From NCBI RefSeq assembly GCF_051020765.1, contig NW_027469086.1, positions 682,001-746,000 of the forward strand: DNA of 64,000 bases, written 5' to 3'. Shown here in pieces: positions 8,360 to 16,911 of the stretch. A program made the position numbers and the translations under genes. The notes beneath the pieces are model-generated. The model was not told the origin of the DNA. It ran no database searches and saw only the letters and a list, made by a program, of their open reading frames with translations. Within the stretch, counting starts at the first letter, position 1, and every line of letters begins with the position of its first letter. This DNA comes from Lasioglossum baleicum (taxonomy: Eukaryota; Arthropoda; Insecta; Hymenoptera; Halictidae).

Positions 8360-10324
8360 TGTTACGTCGTCCGATGTACGACGTTGGCCTTGTACACACA
8401 CCATGTATACAAGGTCTGATCTGCATAAGATCCACACACCGTCCCCTAGACATAAGAGCATAGTATTAAGATTTCATTATTCTATTGTTCTAATCCTTAT
8501 CTCCGTCTCTACCCATCACCATAACTTCACCTTGATCAACACCTTACCTCAGTTTCAACCCATCACCACGACACATAATGCAATAAAGTATTGCATCACT
8601 CTGGAAGCATCTAGAAGCTTCTAGAAACGTCGAGAAGTCCAAAGACTGCTGCATCAGCAGTCCCACGCTCGTAGAGGGCAATAGGACAGCCACGAGACTG
8701 CAGCGTCAGCAGAAATGCACGTGCAGTCCCCGGGAGCGAAGACGCTGCTGCGTCAGCGGTTCTCCCACTCCGACGACTGAAGAACAAAGAGACTGCAGCG
8801 TCAGCTATCCCCACTCCGAACGAAGGAGGCAAGGCAGAGCGGACGCTTGCATCTGTCCGCCTCCAGACAGCGACTCGAACGGTCCGCTCCAAGCGAGCGA
8901 CTCGCACGGACGTGCCAGTCCGGCTTCTTCCGACTTCAAGAGCAGACGTGTTCAGTCTAGCTCCGCGAAAGTGAAGTGTGTCGATCCTTCACTCCTAATT
9001 CCAATTCCAATTCCAACTCTAACTCAACTCAACTCAAGTCCTAATTCTCATACGTTATTCCTATAACATATTACAATATCCATTATTCATTAATCCAATT
9101 ACTACTCCTATTATAATATTACTTACATATTGTATACCAGTGTACTTACCAGTTCTTATTTAATATATCGTTGTTATACCAGTGCTTCGATCTTGTTATT
9201 CTTGTGTTAGTTCAACACCATCTTCCAATTCAGTTCTTGCATCGAATATATCAAACTCGTGACATATCCGGACTTGGTCTAAAGTGCGCAGTGGAAACGC
9301 TGAGCCGCCAATAAGGAATTTGAAGCGAGTCATAGAGAAGTTCTCGTGCCACGTCTAGAATTGGTCTAAAGTGCGCAGTGGAAACGCTGAGCCGCCACTA
9401 TAGACGTGAAGCGAGTTAACTACCAAAAAGGTTAATAACAAATGGAGTTTCATTTTCATTATATTGTTAATATTCCATCATTACTATTCCTTACCCATGC
9501 GACGCCCACGTCGAGCGGGACGCAAGTATCAACTTGCTAAATTGAGACGCGCGTTAAGAAATAAAGCGGTGCTCGATCAAATCATTGCCACTACCGAGTG
9601 GACCGAACTTCTGGGAACCACCGAGCACATTCCGTGTGACGCGTCCGATTACGTTTCTGTATACGGTTGCCCTTGCAACCCTCCTAAAGAGGTCAACCAC
9701 GCGGACCTCTCGCGAGCTCCGACGCCAGTTCTGCATCCGGTCGATTGTCCAGAGGTGATCGACATAGCCGACGACGACGACAGCCGAGACACGATCATCG
9801 TTCCCAGGGTCCGTTGCCGAATCATCCGTGACGTTCCTCTGCCAGCTCATCAACGTGTCATCTTGCGGCCAGCATCCAAGGCCACTAACGTCGTCCCGAA
9901 CCGAGCAGCAGCAACTCTGCCAGATCTTCCCCACCTCGAGGACATCTGTATAGAAGACCCGATGTACGACACCTACTGTCAGTACCGCCAGTTCCTGCTG
10001 CAACAATATTATTAGGCGTTAATACAGCATTGCGGTGAGTCGTATAATGTCTTGTATAATTGCTGAATCCTGTAAACTCACCGTTCTCGTTGCATCCTCT
10101 CGCGCGCGATTCTTGTCGGGACACTTCTTGTAACCGCGTCGGACGTTCTTTTCTTGACTGCATCATAGCAATATCGGTTGTCCTAGTGCATATGACAGCC
10201 CGCGGCTGTCTCGGCACGAAAGACCACTCCTCATTTAATCATTAATATCTCAACCGTCCGTCTGTCACTGTTCTCTTTTCTCTCTCCTGGTACCTGTAAC
10301 AAAAACACAGTGACGGACGTGACA
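8360..10324 (+). repeat. A1 5' LTR
   Basis: TGTTACGTCG...GGACGTGACA, 1,965 bp, followed after four bases by the PBS. It contains the heat-shock element, tetraloop repeats, SIM ORF and post-ORF inverted repeat in the same order as the solo LTR. Relative to the solo and hybrid LTRs it lacks 11 bp near its 3' end (a TTGAGTGCCATCC-type stretch). Confidence 0.95.
9497..10015 (+). CDS. LTR-encoded SIM-motif protein (A1 5' LTR)
   Basis: Intact 172-codon copy of the LTR ORF, ending 309 bp before the LTR end and 422 bp before the gag start. In the A1 transcript it would be the first long ORF, so gag translation would need reinitiation, splicing or internal entry. The GGTGAGT donor-like arm directly downstream offers one possible splice route. 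Confidence 0.75.
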   Translation: MRRPRRAGRKYQLAKLRRALRNKAVLDQIIATTEWTELLGTTEHIPCDASDYVSVYGCPCNPPKEVNHADLSRAPTPVLHPVDCPEVIDIADDDDSRDTIIVPRVRCRIIRDVPLPAHQRVILRPASKATNVVPNRAAATLPDLPHLEDICIEDPMYDTYCQYRQFLLQQYY

Positions 10325-10328
10325 AATT

Positions 10329-10347
10329 TGGCGCAGTCGGTAGGACA
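10329..10347 (+). other. Primer-binding site, tRNA-Ser type (A1)
   Basis: TGGCGCAGTCGGTAGGACA is complementary to a tRNA ending CCGACTGCGCCA, the acceptor end expected of tRNA-Ser. Equivalent sites: B 16788-16806; A fragment 24668-24686; A3 30641-30659; deletion derivative 34650-34668; A4 44581-44599 and 50114-50132; A5 61816-61834 (the last five on the minus strand). Confidence 0.85.
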
Positions 10348-10437
10348 TCGAAGTGGTCGCCGATATTTGCATTAATAAGCCCCGACGCGTGTCAGTACGA
10401 AGTTCACATTTCTTAAATCCCATTCATATCTTTCAAA

Positions 10438-11796
10438 ATGTCTCGCCCAATCACGCGATCTCAAAGGGATCTCCAAGCAGATCCTAACGCAGACCTTCCC
10501 CCAATGTCCGAGGAAGAGCTACTCCTATACGCACAAGACCTCGCCCGTAGAGAGCAATATCTCAAAGAGGAAACAGATTTCATTGCCAAATTGCGTCTCA
10601 AACATGAAGAAGACGCACAAAACCAAAAAAATATGCTCGACGAAATACGAAAAGAGCTTCGCAACATCCAAATCACGAGTCAAACCCTACGTCAACAATC
10701 GCCTACACCAGGCCCTAGTAACGTCTCTAATATGCGGGAACCTTCACCGCCAGAGCCACGCGAAATCCCACAGTATGAACCTACTGGTAATTTCGCTCTA
10801 AAACAAGCTGCCGAGCTTGTCCCTAGATTCGACGGAACTTCGTCTTCCGTCCTACAATTCATACGCGCATGCAAACGCGCGCGTGACACCGTACCGGCCA
10901 CTGCAGAGCGTGCCCTCACAAAATTGCTCTGCAATAAACTCCACGATCGTGCTTATGCCGCTATAGAAGGCCAGCACATATTCACAATTTCTGCACTATG
11001 CGAGAAATTACGAACAGTACTGGGCCCATACAAATTCGTTGACCAGTACCGTGGCGATCTCGCGAGTGTACTCCAAGCTCCAAACGAGCACATCCTAGAC
11101 TTCATCAATCGCGTTAAAGACCTTCGAACCGCGATTCAAGATGCCACAGATATTGGCCTTGATTACGAAGAACTAGATCGCTTCGTAGTAGATTGTTTTC
11201 TACGAGGTCTCCTTCCTCAGCTGCGTGCCGAAGTGCTTCATTGCCCTTCGCGAAATCCTGCCACTGTTTTCGAAGCAGCCATCTCTGCTTACAGGCAGTA
11301 TGAGTCAGACCAGACTCGTCGACGAGAACTGATCCGCGAAGAAAAACGAGTCAGCTTCTCTGATAACCGGCCGTATCGCCAGCGTTCCACGTACGAGTCC
11401 CCTCGTGACATTGCAGAGCGAACTCAAGAACGCCGCGATAACAGACCGGACTCGTCTCAGCAGTCCTCGAGAAACTTAAACCGGGACTCTTATCGCTCCC
11501 CGACGCCGCAACGGCGATGGGAAAATAATCCTCGCGACCAAAACACGTACCGCGATGGTCGCACAGACCGCCCCTCAAGCCCTAACAAATTTTGCAACTA
11601 CTGCAAAGTTCCCGGGCACGATATTCACGAGTGCCGTAAGCGCGCTTTTAATAATAATAGGAGGTCGGGAAACGAGTCCGGCCTCCCGACCGAAGCCAAC
11701 CCAAGGCGGGAGGCCGCATCTTCAACCCAAACTACAGCCCGCACCCAAACAGCTATCCGGACGAACGACCAGTCCGACGATTCGTCTCAGCAGTAA
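10438..11796 (+). CDS. gag: Gag polyprotein, element A1
   Basis: 452 aa. Residues about 1-85 are charged and helical, with a coiled-coil-like stretch. About 125-285 is the capsid-type region (FALKQAAELVPRFDG... VDCFLRGLLPQLR) typical of Ty3/gypsy Gag. An Arg/Ser-rich basic stretch follows, then one CCHC zinc knuckle (CNYCKVPGHDIHEC, near residue 385) for RNA packaging. It forms the virus-like particle. The ORF overlaps the protease ORF, which lies in the -1 frame. The capsid and knuckle are intact, so this copy could supply particles. Confidence 0.92.
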   Translation: MSRPITRSQRDLQADPNADLPPMSEEELLLYAQDLARREQYLKEETDFIAKLRLKHEEDAQNQKNMLDEIRKELRNIQITSQTLRQQSPTPGPSNVSNMREPSPPEPREIPQYEPTGNFALKQAAELVPRFDGTSSSVLQFIRACKRARDTVPATAERALTKLLCNKLHDRAYAAIEGQHIFTISALCEKLRTVLGPYKFVDQYRGDLASVLQAPNEHILDFINRVKDLRTAIQDATDIGLDYEELDRFVVDCFLRGLLPQLRAEVLHCPSRNPATVFEAAISAYRQYESDQTRRRELIREEKRVSFSDNRPYRQRSTYESPRDIAERTQERRDNRPDSSQQSSRNLNRDSYRSPTPQRRWENNPRDQNTYRDGRTDRPSSPNKFCNYCKVPGHDIHECRKRAFNNNRRSGNESGLPTEANPRREAASSTQTTARTQTAIRTNDQSDDSSQQ

Positions 11797-14645
11797 ATCT
11801 TGCTGCAGACTCACCAATTCCGCGCGTAAAAATCTCCGCCCCTCAATTACAAAAGAAGTGTGAATTTTTGTTAGACACGGGTTCGGAGATCAATTTAATT
11901 CGTGCGTCAAGTCTAGAACCAAATCTACCTATAGATCATACGAACACTATAGAAGTCCAAGGAATAACTGAGGGATCCATTCCAACTCTCGGTCAAATTA
12001 AAATACACTTACAGGGTCAGAACCCTATCGAATTTCATGTCTTGGAAGAAAACTTCCCAATTAACATCGACGGAATCCTCGGTTCTCCCTTCTTCAGAAC
12101 AGGAGCCGAGATCTCCTTTGCGAATGAATACATAACGATAGGAAACATTCGGGTTCCCTTCTCGAACCCTTGCGCGCCCACGGCTGAGCCTCGCGATAAA
12201 TTGGCAGCAGAGGTTATTTCAATGCCTTCGTCTATGACCAACGATCTCGTTAAAACTCCAGCCGCCAAGCGTGAGGAACATTCGGCAAGGAACGTTCGAG
12301 TGTCTTCCTCAAATCCTCGTGCACCCGCGGTCAGACCTTGCAGAGCTCCGGTGACGGAGGTTATTTCAATGCCTCCTCGGGATTCGATCGAGTGCTCCCT
12401 AGAGAAAAACGCCGTGAAAAGCCGGCCGGAATCGAAGGAGACTCGAGAGATATCGGAGTACACTGCGAGAAGTCGGATCGTGGAGCGTGAGGATCGAGTC
12501 CGAACAAAGACTCCTCCGAAATCCGAAGAATTCGTCCTCGAACCTCGTACCGTTGCGTGCATAGCGGTCGACGTCGAAGGACCCAAACAGGGATATATCC
12601 GCCGTGTTAACGTAGCGCCGGATGTATTCCTGGGTGACTGCGTCGTCACCAATCGTAAAGGCAAAGCGAGCCTCCGGTGTTTTAACACCTCGTCGGAAAG
12701 AGTTTCATTTCGATTGCCCCCATTGGAGATGGAAGAAATCGAGTCGTACTCTTCCGACCTTTCTAATTCCGGGTATCATCCCGACGTATTCGGTAACCAT
12801 CCCGACCTTTCTACTTCCGGGTATCATCCCGACGCATTCGGTAACCATCCCGACCTTTCTAATTCCGGGAACCATCCCGACGCATTCGGTAACCATCCCG
12901 ACCTTACTAATTCCGGGAACCATCCCGACGCATTCGGTAACCATCCCGACCTTTCTAATTCCGGGAACCATCCCGACGTATTCGGTAACCATCCCGACCT
13001 TTCTAATTCCGGGTATCATCCCGACGTATTCGGTAACCATCCCGACCTTTCTAATTCCGGGTATCATCCCGACGTATTCGGTAACCATCCCGACATTACT
13101 AACTCCGGTAACCAGCCCGATTCTCATGCTAACTCCGGTAACCAGCCCGATCATTATACTAACTCCGGTAACCAGCCCGATTCTTATACTAACTCCGGTA
13201 ACCAGCCCGATTCTTATACTAACTCCGGTAACCATCCCGACAATTTTAATCCAGAGTCCAAAGAAGACTCCCGCGAATTCAAACCTATGAAGGTTTATTC
13301 TACAAGCTCCGGTATCAAGTCCGATTGTTTCTATTCCGAGTCTAGGTTGAAAGGAAATGTCCCCGCCTTTGATTCTCTAAAGACGACAGAACGTCTACAT
13401 AAAATAAAGCATAAAACTCTACCTCGTATAGACCGAGCATACGAGTCGATCATAAAAGATCATCCCGCGATAATTTCTAAATCAGAGTCAAAGAGAGTCT
13501 ATATTTCATTTCAAAAACCTACCTCTGATTTTTCGCCGGAACATGATCTCTTCCAGTCTCAACGGTCAAGTATCCGTGCACCGCAAAGCGATTTCCATCC
13601 ATCTAGGAATTATACGTCTGTAAAATACGCGTCAACAAAAAGGAGAAACAAATTTCGTATTATACTATACCTTTGCAATAACCCGCGAACAATGATTGTA
13701 GCGTCTCCTGCGATTTGCGATAAGAAACCCTCCCAGGAGATTTCATTACAGTCCTCCGCTGACGCGAAATTAGAATCCGCGATAATCACGCGTCCGGTCA
13801 ACACCGATAAGCGAGCGAAATCCGAAACCCAGCGTCGACAGAATCTCCTTCCATCGCCGGAAGATACAGAACAAACGACAGCAGCACTTCGAAGAAGTTC
13901 CTACAGCCAGAATCCCAGCCTGTTCCCAGCCGCCTACCACATCGTGTCCAGTATCCACAAACACAATCAACATGTGCGGACACTTACAACCGGCGAGACC
14001 ATCGGCGAACAAAGCCGGAGACTTCATCTACAGATACCAGGGAATATTCTGCTACAATGGCAGACACAGAATCTCCCTAAATGGCAGAGAACTATGCCTT
14101 GCCTGCAGCCTCACTGCGGTAGTCAGGAGGGTCATCGTATACACGCACGTTCTTACAAGGAAAAGGAAGAACGCATGCGACGCGTGTACAAAACCCATAT
14201 TGAGGGAAACCCCAATATTGGAATGCATCCACTGCAGCTTCCTCCTCGCACTGGATCGGGCAGCAACAGACACTGCCAGAATAAGAAGAGAAAGAGGCGA
14301 AATTCTCACGGACGACGAAGAAGAGGACGAAAACTCAAGCACCTCTTCCTCGGACGAAGACACCAATACTCAAGCAAATTAGAGATGCAGAGTGCTTGTG
14401 CCAAAGCCGTAATCTCGTCACCTGAGACAAAAGTGACAGTGACACCAGTGATTTCCCCACCCACCCAAAACCCAACTATGCAAAATGAACAAAGCGAAAT
14501 AAGTTGCATAAAACCAGCCCCAGCCCCACGTGCCGACACCGATAACATTTCAGTGCGACCAGTGTTTCGTACAAATATAGGAAATACTCGCCGAGAACTG
14601 TGCTCCCTGCGCGGAGTACCCCCGGACGATACGTCGCATGAATGA
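11796..14645 (+). CDS. Protease ORF with linker domain, minisatellite and retained C-terminal tail (A1)
   Basis: The -1 frame relative to gag is open through the gag stop, so expression by frameshift is likely. An aspartic protease follows, with LLDTGSEINLI at about 11868 and a GILGSPFF flap/C-lobe motif. Next comes the PR-RT linker domain (QGYIRRVNVAPDVFLGDCVV). RT, RNase H and integrase are absent. Instead there is a repeat array (12756-13241), about 200 residues of unrecognised sequence shared with element B, a stretch overlapping the Cys-rich ORF in another frame, and a conserved tail (PAPRADTDNISVRPVFR...RRELCSLRG) matching the Env cytoplasmic tail of B. The frame through 13860-14400 is probably a passenger of the overlapping gene. 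Confidence 0.8.
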   Translation, partial: NLAADSPIPRVKISAPQLQKKCEFLLDTGSEINLIRASSLEPNLPIDHTNTIEVQGITEGSIPTLGQIKIHLQGQNPIEFHVLEENFPINIDGILGSPFFRTGAEISFANEYITIGNIRVPFSNPCAPTAEPRDKLAAEVISMPSSMTNDLVKTPAAKREEHSARNVRVSSSNPRAPAVRPCRAPVTEVISMPPRDSIECSLEKNAVKSRPESKETREISEYTARSRIVEREDRVRTKTPPKSEEFVLEPRTVACIAVDVEGPKQGYIRRVNVAPDVFLGDCVVTNRKGKASLRCFNTSSERVSFRLPPLEMEEIESYSSDLSNSGYHPDVFGNHPDLSTSGYHPDAFGNHPDLSNSGNHPDAFGNHPDLTNSGNHPDAFGNHPDLSNSGNHPDVFGNHPDLSNSGYHPDVFGNHPDLSNSGYHPDVFGNHPDITNSGNQPDSHANSGNQPDHYTNSGNQPDSYTNSGNQPDSYTNSGNHPDNFNPESKEDSREFKPMKVYSTSSGIKSDCFYSESRLKGNVPAFDSLKTTERLHKIKHKTLPRIDRAYESIIKDHPAIISKSESKRVYISFQKPTSDFSPEHDLFQSQRSSIRAPQSDFHPSRNYTSVKYASTKRRNKFRIILYLCNNPRTMIVASPAICDKKPSQEISLQSSADAKLESAIITRPVNTDKRAKSETQRRQNLLPSPEDTEQTTAALRRSSYSQNPSLFPAAYHIVSSIHKHNQHVRTLTTGETIGEQSRRLHLQIPGNILLQWQTQNLPKWQRTMPCLQPHCGSQEGHRIHARSYKEKEERMRRVYKTHIEGNPNIGMHPLQLPPRTGSGSNRHCQNKKRKRRNSHGRRRRGRKLKHLFLGRRHQYSSKLEMQSACAKAVISSPETKVTVTPVISPPTQNPTMQNEQSEISCIKPAPAPRADTDNISVRPVFRTNIGNTRRELCSLRGVPPDDTSHE
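12756..13241 (+). repeat. Coding minisatellite (NSGYHPDVFGNHPD and NSGNQPDSYT repeats)
   Basis: Seven 48-bp units encode 16-residue Asn/Pro/Asp-rich repeats, followed by several 30-bp units encoding NSGNQPDSYT-like repeats. The predicted protein is disordered. Copy number and unit mix differ between A1, A3, A4, A5 and B, with the frame always kept. It sits where RT begins in complete gypsy elements. Confidence 0.9.
13972..14382 (+). CDS. Cys-rich (probable zinc-binding) accessory protein with acidic tail
   Basis: 136 aa, in the gag frame, overlapping the protease ORF. Cysteines at 2, 27, 42, 45, 69, 72, 85 and 88 give C-x24-C-x14-C-x2-C-x23-C-x2-C-x12-C-x2-C. The spacing is identical to the domain fused behind the family C integrase (37111-37476), with shared MCG, CYNG, LCxxC and TPxLECIxC motifs. 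Eight Cys suggest two zinc ions. The last 25 residues are Asp/Glu/Ser-rich (TDDEEEDENSSTSSSDED). Family unknown; it is not a standard CCHC knuckle, and RING-like folding is possible but His is lacking in the pattern. Expression may need a spliced RNA. Confidence 0.75.
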   Translation: MCGHLQPARPSANKAGDFIYRYQGIFCYNGRHRISLNGRELCLACSLTAVVRRVIVYTHVLTRKRKNACDACTKPILRETPILECIHCSFLLALDRAATDTARIRRERGEILTDDEEEDENSSTSSSDEDTNTQAN

Positions 14646-14667
14646 GTGTGATATCGAGTGTTGAGCG

Positions 14668-14711
14668 AGAAATTTCTCCCTTGTAAGAAATTTCTTTTCC
14701 GCGTTGGGAGG
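14668..14711 (+). other. Pre-PPT hairpin and polypurine tract (A1)
   Basis: AGAAATTTC (14668-14676) pairs perfectly with GAAATTTCT (14687-14695) just upstream of the purine-rich GTTGGGAGG that abuts the 3' LTR. B and C have the same arrangement with different, mostly compensated bases, so the hairpin itself appears selected. The PPT primes plus-strand DNA synthesis. Confidence 0.7.
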
Positions 14712-16676
14712 TGTTACGTCGTCCGATGTACGACGTTGGCCTTGTACACACACCATGTATACAAGGTCTGATCTGCATAAGATCCACACACCGTCCCCTA
14801 GACATAAGAGCATAGTATTAAGATTTCATTATTCTATTGTTCTAATCCTTATCTCCGTCTCTACCCATCACCATAACTTCACCTTGATCAACACCTTACC
14901 TCAGTTTCAACCCATCACCACGACACATAATGCAATAAAGTATTGCATCACTCTGGAAGCATCTAGAAGCTTCTAGAAACGTCGAGAAGTCCAAAGACTG
15001 CTGCATCAGCAGTCCCACGCTCGTAGAGGGCAATAGGACAGCCACGAGACTGCAGCGTCAGCAGAAATGCACGTGCAGTCCCCGGGAGCGAAGACGCTGC
15101 TGCGTCAGCGGTTCTCCCACTCCGACGACTGAAGAACAAAGAGACTGCAGCGTCAGCTATCCCCACTCCGAACGAAGGAGGCAAGGCAGAGCGGACGCTT
15201 GCATCTGTCCGCCTCCAGACAGCGACTCGAACGGTCCGCTCCAAGCGAGCGACTCGCACGGACGTGCCAGTCCGGCTTCTTCCGACTTCAAGAGCAGACG
15301 TGTTCAGTCTAGCTCCGCGAAAGTGAAGTGTGTCGATCCTTCACTCCTAATTCCAATTCCAATTCCAACTCTAACTCAACTCAACTCAAGTCCTAATTCT
15401 CATACGTTATTCCTATAACATATTACAATATCCATTATTCATTAATCCAATTACTACTCCTATTATAATATTACTTACATATTGTATACCAGTGTACTTA
15501 CCAGTTCTTATTTAATATATCGTTGTTATACCAGTGCTTCGATCTTGTTATTCTTGTGTTAGTTCAACACCATCTTCCAATTCAGTTCTTGCATCGAATA
15601 TATCAAACTCGTGACATATCCGGACTTGGTCTAAAGTGCGCAGTGGAAACGCTGAGCCGCCAATAAGGAATTTGAAGCGAGTCATAGAGAAGTTCTCGTG
15701 CCACGTCTAGAATTGGTCTAAAGTGCGCAGTGGAAACGCTGAGCCGCCACTATAGACGTGAAGCGAGTTAACTACCAAAAAGGTTAATAACAAATGGAGT
15801 TTCATTTTCATTATATTGTTAATATTCCATCATTACTATTCCTTACCCATGCGACGCCCACGTCGAGCGGGACGCAAGTATCAACTTGCTAAATTGAGAC
15901 GCGCGTTAAGAAATAAAGCGGTGCTCGATCAAATCATTGCCACTACCGAGTGGACCGAACTTCTGGGAACCACCGAGCACATTCCGTGTGACGCGTCCGA
16001 TTACGTTTCTGTATACGGTTGCCCTTGCAACCCTCCTAAAGAGGTCAACCACGCGGACCTCTCGCGAGCTCCGACGCCAGTTCTGCATCCGGTCGATTGT
16101 CCAGAGGTGATCGACATAGCCGACGACGACGACAGCCGAGACACGATCATCGTTCCCAGGGTCCGTTGCCGAATCATCCGTGACGTTCCTCTGCCAGCTC
16201 ATCAACGTGTCATCTTGCGGCCAGCATCCAAGGCCACTAACGTCGTCCCGAACCGAGCAGCAGCAACTCTGCCAGATCTTCCCCACCTCGAGGACATCTG
16301 TATAGAAGACCCGATGTACGACACCTACTGTCAGTACCGCCAGTTCCTGCTGCAACAATATTATTAGGCGTTAATACAGCATTGCGGTGAGTCGTATAAT
16401 GTCTTGTATAATTGCTGAATCCTGTAAACTCACCGTTCTCGTTGCATCCTCTCGCGCGCGATTCTTGTCGGGACACTTCTTGTAACCGCGTCGGACGTTC
16501 TTTTCTTGACTGCATCATAGCAATATCGGTTGTCCTAGTGCATATGACAGCCCGCGGCTGTCTCGGCACGAAAGACCACTCCTCATTTAATCATTAATAT
16601 CTCAACCGTCCGTCTGTCACTGTTCTCTTTTCTCTCTCCTGGTACCTGTAACAAAAACACAGTGACGGACGTGACA
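14712..16676 (+). repeat. A1 3' LTR
   Basis: 1,965 bp, same length as the 5' LTR and no difference noticed. It is followed by the ACTG TSD and resumption of the B LTR at 16681. Confidence 0.95.
15849..16367 (+). CDS. LTR-encoded SIM-motif protein (A1 3' LTR)
   Basis: Predicted protein identical to the 5' LTR copy. Whether the 3' copy is expressed depends on LTR promoter activity and on where polyadenylation occurs. AATAAA occurs early in the LTR (equivalent to 3263-3268) and again inside this ORF (equivalent to 4231). Confidence 0.65.
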   Translation: MRRPRRAGRKYQLAKLRRALRNKAVLDQIIATTEWTELLGTTEHIPCDASDYVSVYGCPCNPPKEVNHADLSRAPTPVLHPVDCPEVIDIADDDDSRDTIIVPRVRCRIIRDVPLPAHQRVILRPASKATNVVPNRAAATLPDLPHLEDICIEDPMYDTYCQYRQFLLQQYY

Positions 16677-16787
16677 ACTGCCCGTCTGGCTGTCTTGGCG
16701 TAAAAGACCGTTTCCTCTTCAATTCCACGTGCCGCCTCCTGGGGTCATCTTCTTTGCCTAGGACGTGGGGCGTGACGTAACAAAATT

Positions 16788-16806
16788 TGGCGCAGTCGGT
16801 AGGACA
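16788..16806 (+). other. Primer-binding site, tRNA-Ser type (element B)
   Basis: Same TGGCGCAGTCGGTAGGACA as family A, placed five bases after the B 5' LTR end at 16782. Confidence 0.85.
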
Positions 16807-16911
16807 CGAAAACGGTCGCCGGTAGTTGAACCATTAACAAATTGTTTTCGTACGTCTGACATTTGTTCTCTATATCGTGTGTCGAGTAAGAATTCACACT
16901 AATATCGCAAA

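Larger units (their letters stand above)
8360..16676 (+). mobile_element. Full-length family A element A1
   Basis: LTRs at 8360-10324 and 14712-16676 are each 1,965 bp and looked identical wherever compared, indicating a young insertion. TSD ACTG occurs at 8356-8359 and 16677-16680. The empty site (CATATGACTGCCCGTCTGGC) is preserved at 24384-24403 and at the window end, proving insertion into a B LTR. Internal order: PBS, gag, -1-frame protease ORF with minisatellite, overlapping Cys-rich ORF, PPT. There is no RT, RNase H or integrase, so it is non-autonomous. Confidence 0.95.
1399..16782 (+). repeat. Family B 5' LTR, interrupted by family A insertions
   Basis: LTR sequence proper lies at 1399-3040, 5012-5695 and 16681-16782, about 2.43 kb in total. 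It contains three imperfect copies of a CTGCARCGTCAGCA-like motif (about 1840-1990), AT-rich spacer, two predicted hairpins (2589-2627 and 2837-2867) and the disrupted SIM-type ORF. The rest of the interval is A1, the solo A LTR and the 2,664-bp duplication. Confidence 0.85.

Noticed and set aside
12035..12688. 217-codon minus-strand ORF over the protease/linker region
   Set aside because: Shadow of the protease frame, present in each copy on the opposite strand with no features of its own.
12705..13235. Repetitive hydrophobic ORFs (VTGVSIRIGL and FLIPGIIPTHSVTIPT patterns) in other frames of the minisatellite
   Set aside because: Any frame of a 48-bp or 30-bp repeat without stops gives a repetitive protein. 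The NSGNHPD frame is the one continuous with protease.
12756..13241. CRISPR-like array
   Set aside because: Units are contiguous coding repeats with no unique spacers, in a eukaryotic retroelement.
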